From Anaerolineales bacterium (GTDB lineage: Bacteria > Chloroflexota > Anaerolineae > 4572-78 > J111): a stretch of DNA of 64,000 nt. The notes under the pieces are model-generated. The model was not told the origin of the DNA. It made no database searches and saw only the letters and a list, made by a program, of their open reading frames with translations. Below, in pieces: positions 23,997 through 32,142 of this stretch (positions within the stretch are counted from its first letter, which is position 1; every line of letters begins with the position of its first letter). The stretch covers positions 1 to 64,000 of the forward strand of contig JACKAT010000027.1 in assembly GCA_020634935.1 (NCBI GenBank), read 5' to 3'. The translations under genes and the position numbers were made by a program.

Positions 23997-25964
23997 TTAT
24001 TTGTTCCGTACTCGACTTTTTATCATGTTGTCCTTAACTACCTCGGTTAAACCGATGACCTGACCTTCTTGGGCTAATTTTTGCCAGCGCGGGTTGCGAA
24101 TAGGCGGGCATTCCCAAGCAGCCGGCGGGGTATTGGCCCGCAGCCCTTTGAATGCAGTCAAGATACCACAGTGATAACAGTGCTCGCGGCAGTCCACTTT
24201 GGTTTCCCCTTTTTCGGCGGCATACCAGTCCAGCAGCAGCCAGCGTTTTTCGACCCCCGCGTTGATGTGATCCCACGGAAAAATCTCATCAGCCGGCCGG
24301 TTGCGGTGGGCATACCAGGCCGGATCGAGCCCGTGCTCGGCAAAGGCCTCGAGCCAGGCCGCCGGGCGATGCCATTCCTTCCAGGCATCGAATTTGGCCC
24401 CTTTCTCCCAAGCCGATTGAATAACCGGCCCCAAGCGTCGATCCCCACGGGATAGGAAGGCTTCCATCAAGGTCTCTTCCGGTTCGTTCCAATTGAAGAT
24501 GATGCCGCCGGTTCGGCCAAATTCTTGGCGCATTAGGGCCTGTTTGCGGCGGATGTCGTCCAAATTGGCCAGTTCAGCCCATTGAAACGGCGTGTGCGGT
24601 TTCGGGACAAAGGTGCTGACCCCCACCCGTACTTTGGCCCGGTTGCCGTGATACTTCCGGCCGATCTCCAGTACTCGCTTAGCCAGCTTAGCAATGGCGA
24701 TGACATCCTCATCGGTTTCCGTCGGCTGGCCGATCATAAAGTAGAGTTTGATCAAGCGCCAGCCCCGGCTGAAAACGTCGTCGGCGGTCTGCAACAGGTC
24801 TTCGGTGCTGATGTATTTGTTGATGACCTGGCGCATCCGGTCGGTGGCCGCTTCTGGGGCAAAGGTAAAGCTGGCCTTGCGCGTACCTTCCAGCATCTCT
24901 AACAGATCGGCTGAAAACGACTCAATACGCAGGCTGGGCAGCGAGATACTGAGCGCTTGATCGCCATATTTTTCGGAAATAGCTTTAACCAGCGGTCCGA
25001 TCTGGGTGTAGTCGCTGCTACTGAGCGACAGCAGCCCGATCTCTTCGTGGCCGGTATGAGTGACGATGTTATCGACCGTATCGATCAACTCGACCACCGA
25101 CCGCTCCCGCACCGGCCGAAAAACCATGCCGGCCTGGCAGAAGCGACAGCCCCGAGTACAACCACGCTGAATCTCAATCGAGGCCCGGTTAAAGACAACA
25201 TCAACAAACGGCACAATGAAGCGCGTAACCGGCGGCGGCATCAGCGGGGTGATGCGCTTGACGAGGTGGCTTTCGGTCACCTCCTCCAGCGGTTCGACAT
25301 TAGAAATGGTACCGTCCGACTCATAGTAGGTGAAGCTGTAAAATCGCGGTACGTACACGCCGGGAATTTTAGCCAGCCGGCGCAACTGCGTGTCGCGATC
25401 GGCCTGCTCGACTTCACGCATGGCCAGCATGATTTCGACAATGACATCTTCGCCCTCGCCCATCACAAAGAAATCGAAAAAGTCGGCCATCGGTTCGGGG
25501 TTGAAGACCGCGTTCCCGCCCGCGCAAACCAGCGGATAAGTCGCATCGCGGTCGCGGCTGCGCAGCGGCATCTGAGCCAGATCAAGCATGGTCAGCACGT
25601 TGGTATAAAGTTGCTCGTAGGGCAAACTAACACCGATCAGATCAAAATCGCGCAGTTCGCGACGGCTCTCTAACGCGTACAGGGGCATTTGGATCGCCCG
25701 CATCTGGGCGGCCATATCCGGCCAGGGGATATAGGCTCGTTCGGCCAGACTGTCGGCCCGTTTGTTGAGCAAATCGTATAGAATGGCCAGTCCCAAGTTG
25801 CTCATGCCCAAATCGTATACATCGGGAAAGACCAGCGCGACTTTGGTCAGGATATGGGGATCGGCCCAATCTTTGGCGACGCTGTTATATTCTCCGCCGA
25901 TGTAGCGGGCCGGTTTTTGGACCTTGGCTAAGATCCGGTCAAGCTGCCGGTCATTGATTCGCAT
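23997..25964 (-). CDS. B12-binding-type radical SAM protein, TIGR03960 family
   Basis: The 655-residue protein starts at ATG 25964, which has a GGAG site 8 bases upstream; a longer frame to 26033 lacks one. The cluster-binding motif is RGCTRGCRFCQAG (CxxxCxxC). Preceding this is the cobalamin-binding-like region (VALVFPDVYDLGMSNLGLAI, CAGGNAVFNPEPMADFFDFF, MGEGEDVIVEI). Later parts are ISLPSLRIESF, FAPEAATDRMRQVINK and the CREHCYHCGIL cysteine cluster near the C-terminus. This matches the uncharacterised radical SAM family often encoded next to ribonuclease G and a DUF2344 protein. Neither neighbour is present here. The reaction is unknown. It is divergent from the Sco1 gene. Confidence 0.88.
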   Translation of the reverse strand: MRINDRQLDRILAKVQKPARYIGGEYNSVAKDWADPHILTKVALVFPDVYDLGMSNLGLAILYDLLNKRADSLAERAYIPWPDMAAQMRAIQMPLYALESRRELRDFDLIGVSLPYEQLYTNVLTMLDLAQMPLRSRDRDATYPLVCAGGNAVFNPEPMADFFDFFVMGEGEDVIVEIMLAMREVEQADRDTQLRRLAKIPGVYVPRFYSFTYYESDGTISNVEPLEEVTESHLVKRITPLMPPPVTRFIVPFVDVVFNRASIEIQRGCTRGCRFCQAGMVFRPVRERSVVELIDTVDNIVTHTGHEEIGLLSLSSSDYTQIGPLVKAISEKYGDQALSISLPSLRIESFSADLLEMLEGTRKASFTFAPEAATDRMRQVINKYISTEDLLQTADDVFSRGWRLIKLYFMIGQPTETDEDVIAIAKLAKRVLEIGRKYHGNRAKVRVGVSTFVPKPHTPFQWAELANLDDIRRKQALMRQEFGRTGGIIFNWNEPEETLMEAFLSRGDRRLGPVIQSAWEKGAKFDAWKEWHRPAAWLEAFAEHGLDPAWYAHRNRPADEIFPWDHINAGVEKRWLLLDWYAAEKGETKVDCREHCYHCGILTAFKGLRANTPPAAWECPPIRNPRWQKLAQEGQVIGLTEVVKDNMIKSRVRNK

Positions 25965-26179
25965 AGATAATCTCCTGGGCGCTGCTCCAATTAAGTTCTG
26001 GTCAGGGTAATGATGGGTAGTATCATAGCACAAAAGAGAGGGCGACTCAAACTCAATTGGCTATGTTGCTAATGAGATTGACAACTCTGGGGGCAAGCAT
26101 TATAGTTCCGGGTGACGCCGAGCCTGATGGCATTAGCGGGCTTGGCTCGATCAAGAAATTAAGGAATATCCTGAGGACG

Positions 26180-26803
26180 ATGACTTTACACTCAAAAATC
26201 AATGATCTTATTCGCCACGGGTTAAGCCTGATGGTGATCAGTTTAGTTATGGTTGGCTGCCAATCGTTGATGGGCGGCTATGAATTTAAGGGCAGCCAGT
26301 TGGACCCGCCGCTGCCGGTGCCTGAGTTTGAATTAATGAGCACCACCGGCGAACCATTTCATCTTAGCGATGCCGCCGGCCGCCTGACGCTGGTCTATTT
26401 CGGCTATACCTTCTGCCCTGATGTCTGCCCTTTGACAATGGCCGATGTTAAGCAGGCTCTGGCCCAAATGGATAACCCGGATCAGGTCAACGTGGTTTTT
26501 ATTTCCGTCGATCCGGAGCGGGATACACCGGAAGTGCTGGCCCGCTATCTTCACGCCTTTAGCCCTGATTTCATTGGCCTAACGGATGATTTTGAAAAAA
26601 CCCAAGACGTTATGGTCGCGTTCGGCGCGTTTGCCGAGAAAGAGGATGCTGCGGACTCTGCCGCGGGTTATCTGGTCAGCCACACCTCCCGGCTGTACCT
26701 GCTCGATCCGCAGGGCGAGATTATCTTGACCTATTCTTTTGGCTTTGAGCCGGATGATCTGCGAGCGGATTTGGAGTATTTGCTTGAGCAGGGGGAGGGG
26801 TGA
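26180..26803 (+). CDS. SCO1/SenC-family copper lipoprotein
   Basis: The 207-residue thioredoxin-fold protein probably delivers copper to the CuA site of cytochrome oxidase or acts as a thiol reductase outside the membrane. The copper motif is FGYTFCPDVCPLT (CxxxC), with the partner His in YLVSHTSRLYLLD. The N-terminus is a lipoprotein signal (LSLMVISLVMVGC). ATG 26180 has GAGGA close upstream; the frame runs further back but without a signal peptide at its start. No oxidase genes are in the window. Confidence 0.92.
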   Translation: MTLHSKINDLIRHGLSLMVISLVMVGCQSLMGGYEFKGSQLDPPLPVPEFELMSTTGEPFHLSDAAGRLTLVYFGYTFCPDVCPLTMADVKQALAQMDNPDQVNVVFISVDPERDTPEVLARYLHAFSPDFIGLTDDFEKTQDVMVAFGAFAEKEDAADSAAGYLVSHTSRLYLLDPQGEIILTYSFGFEPDDLRADLEYLLEQGEG

Positions 26804-27158
26804 GAGATTAGGGGGTGATCGCTTCTCGTAAAAACAATGGGGTCAAAAATATCAAAGTAACTCACGGCAACCTGAGGAGAGGAAGCCAGATTAAAGGGGA
26901 ATTTTGCCGTCTACTGATAATCAATTATCCAGACGCATCGCCGGGTGGGTGGATATGGCTATTGTTTTCAAGCCTTGCGTCGGTTAGAATGGCCTAATAC
27001 CGAATATTTTTCACATCATAGAACCTTAACAATCTTAATTCCGAGCCAGAATTTTCCTGATAGTGCTTGATACTATATGATATGGAGCCGTTATCCCAGA
27101 TAAAGACGGTTTCATGCGAGACGATGCATTGTCCCAATCCAATTATACCCTATGCAAC
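26804..27158. other. Intergenic stretch without recognised gene
   Basis: No supported coding region is seen between the Sco1 stop and the promoter of the first LexA-like module. A short open frame at 26815-26997 has no ribosome-binding site and an unremarkable, Gly/Lys-mixed translation. Confidence 0.5.
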
Positions 27159-27202
27159 TTGACATATTATATCCTGTCATGGTACAATTAGAACATTCGT
27201 TC
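27159..27202 (+). promoter_or_regulatory. Sigma70-like promoter with LexA-type operator, module 1
   Basis: TTGACA (27159-27164), an 18-base spacer and TACAAT (27183-27188) form a strong promoter. Two bases later is GAAC-ATTC-GTTC (27191-27202), a perfect match to the GAAC-N4-GTTC core of Gram-positive-type LexA (SOS) boxes. It would cover the start of transcription. The next gene begins at 27338, leaving a leader of about 140 bases. Confidence 0.75.
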
Positions 27203-27337
27203 TGTTTAGATCAAATCGTCTGGCCATCTTTGAAGATGCGGCTCGGTATTACTTTCTCCGGCTGGCCTGGTAACCACAGTCCTCAATACTCTCAACCCCA
27301 CTTATATTTTTGATAACTTATTTATAGTGAGAAGCCA

Positions 27338-27670
27338 ATGAATTTCCCCCTCGACACGAACAATGACCAGGCCACGAGCTTATCCCCTCTCGACCACGAA
27401 GAACGTATTGTGGTATTACAACCGGTGACAATTCAAATATTTGATGGTCAAAACATCTACTCACCCAGTAAACTAAGGCCCATAAAAGAACTGCCTTATT
27501 CTGAGTTTCTTGAAAAATATGCTGACCAACCCAATCTGGTCAGAGTTTGCTTTGAGAAAACCAGTTGCTCTGACACGCTCTTTCAAAATTCAGAGGTTGT
27601 TACCGCTTATGGGGTTGGTACAGATTGTTGGTATATCGATATTACGGCTCTAAATCATAACAATGATTGA
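27338..27670 (+). CDS. Small protein of unknown family, module 1
   Basis: The 110-residue protein is not recognised. It is clearly homologous to the 106-residue protein at 31661-31981. Shared blocks are IYSPSKL/IYCPSKF, YSEFLEKYAD/YREFLKNYAD, VRVCFE/MRVCFD and SEVVTAYGVGTDCWY/SEVITAYGVGLDCWY. The conserved Cys in RVCF and the DCWY end suggest a small folded domain. No membrane segment is visible. It has its own strong promoter with an SOS-type operator. It is convergent with the S24 gene, leaving 9 bases between stop codons. Confidence 0.8.
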   Translation: MNFPLDTNNDQATSLSPLDHEERIVVLQPVTIQIFDGQNIYSPSKLRPIKELPYSEFLEKYADQPNLVRVCFEKTSCSDTLFQNSEVVTAYGVGTDCWYIDITALNHNND

Positions 27671-27679
27671 AGCTGCCTG

Positions 27680-29578
27680 TTAAATTCGCTTCACTCGAAT
27701 AAATCTTCCGGCTATAACCACCTCTGGATCAATAAAAAATTTTAATGGATTGGGAATTTCCCCGGTCCGTTTTTTTTGGTCATAGGAATCTTGGATAGCT
27801 GCGGTATCGACACCACTTTCCATAATAATAATATGTTCGCTGTTCTCATTGCCGGATTCAAGTCGTAAATGGCGTAGACTTTTATCATGTTTATTGATGG
27901 GGCGATACTTTTTTATGACCTCCAAGGGTGGTTGGTTGGCGTCTGTGTAGATGACAAAAGCCCCGATGTCACCATCATTTAGAGATGATTGCTGATGAAT
28001 CAAAACGGTATCACCGGAATAAATATGATAATCCTGCATACTATGGCCTACAATCCTCGCTCCAAAAAAATGTATAGGTTCTTGCTTCTCAGCCTGTTTG
28101 ATTATTAAATGATTCTGGACCTCGATATTTTCTCCTTGAATTAAACTTAATCCCGCCGCAACACTATTAGCCACAGGTATAGGCCAAATATAGCTTTTTA
28201 CAAACTCGTCTGATGACCCACTCCCTATGTGTAAAATAGGTTCAATAACTTCGCCACTAATGTAAACGTCATAAACATGTTTGATTTCAAAATGACGATG
28301 AGGAGTCTGATAGTAATTATTTAATCTCTCCCAATCTGTTTCATATTCCGCTAATACAATACAGGGTTGACTACTATCCAGTGGTTCTAAAAAGTAATGG
28401 TCGTCGGTTTTAGAAAATTTTCTTAAGCCTGCTTCAAGTTTGTCATTCTGTTTGGTCAAGATAAGGACGATTTTTCCATGCAGTTGGTGCGGCGAAACTT
28501 TTGCATCGATCAACAACCAATCACCCTGAGCCAAATCGGCTCCGATCGTCACTGCCGGGTCAATTTCCAAAATGTAGTCCGCATCCTCAACTGACTTTAC
28601 TTTGCCCGGATCAATCACCACCTTTTCAGGGGGAGAAGAGGTCTCAACCTCCTCGTAATCTTGTCCGGAGAGCAGATTGAGTCGGGTAATCAAGTGCCCC
28701 GTAATACAGCCTTGCCCTTTGGAAACCTCGAATAGCGGTAGCTCTCTTTCTTTAGCCGGTGTATCGGTTGATGATGGCGCTTTGGACCGCTTGCTTTTGC
28801 CCCCTTTTAGTGCTTCGATTTTATCCTGCTGTTCGCGGATTGCTTGAACCAATGCCTCTTTGTTAACTCTGGCAACGATGCTTTCTTGCAAGGCATTTCG
28901 TAGCGCTTGGTTGCAGGCATACTCGGCTTCGTCGATGTTCGATAATCTCTCGTTGATAATGGCTAGCCCTAGATAGGCTAACGATTTAAGTTGGAACCAA
29001 CTCGTGCCTTTAAATTGGTCTATGCTGTTCTCTAATAAGGTTTTTGCTTCTTGCCGGGATTGTTCATTGGTCTCAAAATTGGAGTTTAAAGCCAGGGCAG
29101 CCTGTAACAAATAAAATTTACCACAGCCGGTTTTAAGCTGATCTAGGTCGGTAATATATTCAATAACTTTTTTATCATCGGCGATTAACACTCTGTCAGT
29201 GTCCAGATCTAAATATATCTGGCTAATCAGTGAGCCAAGACGGCTCAGCTTTTTTGCAGTTACGGGATCGCTTTCCAGCCAAAATTCAGAGATTTTATAA
29301 ATATCTTGCAGATAATTATCAGAGGAAAGCGACTCATCGAGGCCGCTGTTCATCAAGCTGATTAAAAAGCTACCTGGCCGTTCAGAATTCAATGGAGGTT
29401 GATCCAAAGTATTTAGCTTAGCTCGAATCTCGGCGATTTTTTTTGTGGCTGTAATAAACTGTTCCTTAAGTTTGGCATCAGATGATATTTGAGATAACGT
29501 GTAATTCTGTTTAAGCTCAGTTAGTTGGTTAACCCCGTCAAGCGCCGCTTGTTTTAATTCATCCATCTGGTTTGTCAT
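27680..29578 (-). CDS. LexA/UmuD-type self-cleaving S24 protein with helical repeat domain, module 1
   Basis: The 632-residue protein starts at ATG 29578 (TGAGGT ribosome-binding site). Residues 1-260 are helical and TPR-like (LKSLAYLGLAIINERLSNID) with a coiled-coil and Lys-rich linker. Residues about 285-445 look like a degenerate S24 domain (GADLAQGDWLLIDAK, LHGKIVLIL) lacking the catalytic Ser. Residues about 465-632 form a complete LexA-type domain: self-cleavage site Ala475-Gly476 in NSVAAGLSLI, nucleophile Ser513 in VGHSMQDYHIYSGD, and general-base Lys556 in PLEVIKKYR. Spacing is close to LexA (Gly to Ser 37). No DNA-binding domain is obvious. The SPFH gene lies 79 bases upstream on the same strand. 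RecA-stimulated autocleavage is an inference. Confidence 0.85.
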   Translation of the reverse strand: MTNQMDELKQAALDGVNQLTELKQNYTLSQISSDAKLKEQFITATKKIAEIRAKLNTLDQPPLNSERPGSFLISLMNSGLDESLSSDNYLQDIYKISEFWLESDPVTAKKLSRLGSLISQIYLDLDTDRVLIADDKKVIEYITDLDQLKTGCGKFYLLQAALALNSNFETNEQSRQEAKTLLENSIDQFKGTSWFQLKSLAYLGLAIINERLSNIDEAEYACNQALRNALQESIVARVNKEALVQAIREQQDKIEALKGGKSKRSKAPSSTDTPAKERELPLFEVSKGQGCITGHLITRLNLLSGQDYEEVETSSPPEKVVIDPGKVKSVEDADYILEIDPAVTIGADLAQGDWLLIDAKVSPHQLHGKIVLILTKQNDKLEAGLRKFSKTDDHYFLEPLDSSQPCIVLAEYETDWERLNNYYQTPHRHFEIKHVYDVYISGEVIEPILHIGSGSSDEFVKSYIWPIPVANSVAAGLSLIQGENIEVQNHLIIKQAEKQEPIHFFGARIVGHSMQDYHIYSGDTVLIHQQSSLNDGDIGAFVIYTDANQPPLEVIKKYRPINKHDKSLRHLRLESGNENSEHIIIMESGVDTAAIQDSYDQKKRTGEIPNPLKFFIDPEVVIAGRFIRVKRI

Positions 29579-29657
29579 ATCTACCTCACCATAGTCATTG
29601 TAAAAAAACAGGCCGGGACCAGAAAGTGACCCCGGCTCAATATAATTCGACCTTATG

Positions 29658-31292
29658 TTAGTCGTGCGAGGCCCCGTTGCCGTTGATTTCTTCTCCATGC
29701 CGGATCGGGATGCGTGGATAAAGCGCCGACGTTCTAACCAGACCTTCCATCTCTTTAGCCGAAGTCATCGCGCTAATCAAGCCGAGCGTGGCGTTGGAGA
29801 TTTGTTCCGGTTTCAAGGCTCCGTCTCGTTTCAATTCACGCAGTAACTCGCGGAAGAGTGCCGCTCTGGCTTCTCCTTCACCTTGACCATCGATAATGCG
29901 AGCTTGAGCTTTAGCTCTAGCAGCAATAACCGTCGCCTTGGCTTTCGACTCGGCGATCCGAGCATTGGTTTCCTCGATACGCTCTTCGATTAACGTATTG
30001 ACCTCTTTCTCAATTTTCTTCTTAATCTCATCGGGGAAAGTGATCTCGTTGAGATCGACCACCAGCAGTTTTACCCCTTTACCCAAGGCCGAGCCTTTGG
30101 TTTTCTCGGTCATATATTTTTCAAGCTCGGCAATCTTGCGCTCATTGATTTTAGCCGCCAGGTCTGCCCCTTGGCCTTCAATTTTGAACAAATCTTCGGC
30201 ATCAACGGCCATAATGGCATCCTTAACCGTGCTGGCCAGCGGGAATTTGACCGAGCCCCAAACGTCCGTGGCCCGACGAGCGGCGAGGATAGCCGTTCGC
30301 TTGTAGATTTTGTTATAGTCGTCGCCGACTTTCTCTTCTTTTTCCAATTCGGCTAATTCTTTTTTGGCCGAATTTAAGGTCTCTTCAGCGGTCTTTATTT
30401 CTTCTGGGGCGGCCCCGGTTGTTTTTAACTGATTAAAAGCTTTTTCGGCATCGGTTACAGCTTGCTGAAAACGAGCGAGCGTATCTTCGGCGGGTTCAAT
30501 TTGAGCGGCGTGCAGCACCTTAACCTCCAATGGTATTCGATCGCGGGTTAAAACATTGCTGAGCGGATTGACCGCACCCGCCGGCAGCAGCGGCAAAATG
30601 GCCTTGATCTGTTCCTGACGACCGAGCATCCACGAGCCGGCCCCAACCGCCCGGGTAATCAATCCTTGGCGCTGTAATACCACCACCTGCCCGATATGAA
30701 CCACCAGCCAGCCCGGACCACCAAAATTTTCCAACCGTTCGATATCATCCTCATTGCCTTTGAGTTTACCACCCCCATCTACCACCACCATAAAGTGACC
30801 AATCCCTAGGACGCTAAATAAGGTGTGGACAAAAGCATAAAAAAAGGCTCGATAATGAGGGCCGGTATGCCATTTGGAAACAACCACCGACGCCGCCGCA
30901 ATAACCAAGGTGAACGGTATTCCAACCGTGAGTATGGCGCCAACCACGCTAATTAAGAGGATGAGTAGAGCATCGCCCAGGGTTAGCATTCCTGTTGAGG
31001 TACCAGTTACAAACTCACGCAGCGCCGGGGTGAGGTAAATAAGGTGAATAATTAAAAATGCAGCCAAAAGATGGAGATATCCCAACAAAAACAGATTACG
31101 GCCTTGGTGTTTTTTGAAACCCCAGCCAATAAGGGCTAGAGTGGCTAAAAAGAAAAAAACGCTACCTATCACATAGTTAACGCTTGCAACTAAGCCGCTA
31201 ATGGCTAAAATAACTGCGAAAATTCCTAGTCGAATAAATGTTCCTCGCCCCGTCATGGTTTGTGGCTTTAAACGAACAAACTGTGTTGACAT
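29658..31292 (-). CDS. Multi-pass membrane SPFH/band 7 protein, module 1
   Basis: The 544-residue protein starts at ATG 31292 (AGGAGG site). The N-terminus has about four to five membrane helices (FIRLGIFAVILAISGLVASV, VIGSVFFFLATLALIGWGF, LFLLGYLHLLAAFLIIHLIY, ALLILLISVVGAILTVGIPF). A band 7-like segment follows (GPGWLVVHIGQVVVLQRQG, VLTRDRIPLEVKVLHAA), split by a charged coiled-coil insert at about 275-325. The C-terminal part has the alternating Ala/Glu/Lys pattern of SPFH proteins (ARIAESKAKATVIAARAKAQ, GEGEARAALFRELLREL). SPFH proteins form large ring-shaped cages in membranes. It is paralogous to 34565-36199, which has the same length and domain order. Confidence 0.85.
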   Translation of the reverse strand: MSTQFVRLKPQTMTGRGTFIRLGIFAVILAISGLVASVNYVIGSVFFFLATLALIGWGFKKHQGRNLFLLGYLHLLAAFLIIHLIYLTPALREFVTGTSTGMLTLGDALLILLISVVGAILTVGIPFTLVIAAASVVVSKWHTGPHYRAFFYAFVHTLFSVLGIGHFMVVVDGGGKLKGNEDDIERLENFGGPGWLVVHIGQVVVLQRQGLITRAVGAGSWMLGRQEQIKAILPLLPAGAVNPLSNVLTRDRIPLEVKVLHAAQIEPAEDTLARFQQAVTDAEKAFNQLKTTGAAPEEIKTAEETLNSAKKELAELEKEEKVGDDYNKIYKRTAILAARRATDVWGSVKFPLASTVKDAIMAVDAEDLFKIEGQGADLAAKINERKIAELEKYMTEKTKGSALGKGVKLLVVDLNEITFPDEIKKKIEKEVNTLIEERIEETNARIAESKAKATVIAARAKAQARIIDGQGEGEARAALFRELLRELKRDGALKPEQISNATLGLISAMTSAKEMEGLVRTSALYPRIPIRHGEEINGNGASHD

Positions 31293-31442
31293 ATTGCCTC
31301 CTATAGACAAAAAGTAAAAAGGCGCCGAACTCGGCAATCGCCGGTCACTGCGCTTCCTCTTAGCTTATTAATGATCTTCGGCTTTTGATTATGACAAGTT
31401 GTTATGTTAATATGATAACACATTTATTTAGAAAGGAGTCTA

Positions 31443-31454
31443 GTACCAAAGTAC
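31443..31454. promoter_or_regulatory. GTAC-N4-GTAC site upstream of SPFH gene 1
   Basis: GTACCAAAGTAC is a dyad of GTAC half-sites 151 bases before the SPFH start. The equivalent position of module 2 has GTACCCAGGTAC at 36329-36340. Conservation in two diverged copies suggests a regulator site. Confidence 0.5.
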
Positions 31455-31492
31455 CATTAACAATCTGCGATTTCAGCGTAATGTTAAGAACT

Positions 31493-31525
31493 GTACGATA
31501 ACAGTACGATACCAATACGATAACT
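31493..31525. repeat. Three 11-bp direct repeats (iterons)
   Basis: GTACGATAACA, GTACGATACCA and ATACGATAACT follow each other without gaps in the divergent region between SPFH gene 1 and the module 2 small gene. The 11-base spacing is one helical turn, as in iteron or activator arrays, and places all three on the same face of the DNA. Confidence 0.6.
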
Positions 31526-31557
31526 GAAGGACGCTCTTAAAAAGGTCTAAAATCTAT

Positions 31558-31607
31558 TAGACATTTTTCAAAAATGGGCTATAATCACGTTGATCAAACA
31601 AATGTTC
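31558..31607 (+). promoter_or_regulatory. Sigma70-like promoter with LexA-type operator, module 2
   Basis: TAGACA (31558-31563), a 16-base spacer and TATAAT (31580-31585) form a promoter. Ten bases later is AAAC-AAAT-GTTC (31596-31607), one mismatch from GAAC-N4-GTTC. The small gene begins at 31661. Confidence 0.65.
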
Positions 31608-31660
31608 TAAAAACTCGTACACGTTTAACTGTTTACAACTTACCAGAAATCGGAGCAGCC

Positions 31661-31981
31661 ATGAGCCTTACCCTAAAAACCCCAGACCGTCACAGCAACC
31701 GCGCCAAATCCGGCAACCTCAGCGATCAGGTGGTCAATTTACAGCCGCTGGCGATGCGTCTGCCTAATCGCCACGGGATTTATTGCCCCAGCAAATTTGA
31801 GCCGAAGAAAACTATGACTTACCGTGAATTTTTGAAAAATTATGCCGATCATCCTCGGCGAATGCGGGTCTGTTTTGATGAGAACCCCACCTCTGAGACG
31901 CTGCTGGAGCGATCGGAAGTGATTACCGCTTATGGAGTTGGCTTGGATTGTTGGTATTGTGTGGATACACGTGGGGAATAG
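31661..31981 (+). CDS. Small protein of unknown family, module 2
   Basis: The 106-residue protein starts at ATG 31661 with GGAG 7 bases upstream. The open frame extends back to 31574, but that would overlap the promoter. It is homologous to 27338-27670 over its last ~75 residues: GIYCPSKFEPKKTMTYREFL, NYADHPRRMRVCFD, and SEVITAYGVGLDCWY. The N-terminal 25 residues differ. No signal peptide or membrane helix is present. It is convergent with the module 2 S24 gene; a terminator lies between them. Confidence 0.8.
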   Translation: MSLTLKTPDRHSNRAKSGNLSDQVVNLQPLAMRLPNRHGIYCPSKFEPKKTMTYREFLKNYADHPRRMRVCFDENPTSETLLERSEVITAYGVGLDCWYCVDTRGE

Positions 31982-32029
31982 CTGACGCCGCTCCTGGCGA
32001 GGGTTGCGTCTAAAGATATAAAAAGAAAA

Positions 32030-32139
32030 CCACAAAGAACCTAAAGAAGTCGCCAAGGCCACGTAGAAATGGGGTGAACTTTGGGCTTCTTTGGGAACTC
32101 TGTGGTTAGATTACAGGGGCGACCTTGGTCGCCCCTTTT
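32030..32139. terminator. Long inverted repeat and hairpin terminator between small gene 2 and S24 gene 2
   Basis: An imperfect ~22-bp inverted repeat (AACCACAAAG...TAAAGAAG at left, CTTCTTTGGG...CTGTGGTT at right, 32030-32108) is followed by GGGGCGACC-TT-GGTCGCCCC-TTTT (32116-32139). The second hairpin has the form of a factor-independent terminator for the + strand. Confidence 0.75.
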
Positions 32140-32142
32140 GGT

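Noticed and set aside
23997..25964. Radical SAM protein as a maturase for the Cys-rich small protein
   Set aside because: It matches the TIGR03960-type family, lacks a SPASM-type or RiPP-recognition domain, and lies 17 kb away.
31574..31660. Longer 135-residue version of the module 2 small protein
   Set aside because: The extra codons overlap the TATAAT promoter and operator and have no ribosome-binding site; ATG 31661 has one.
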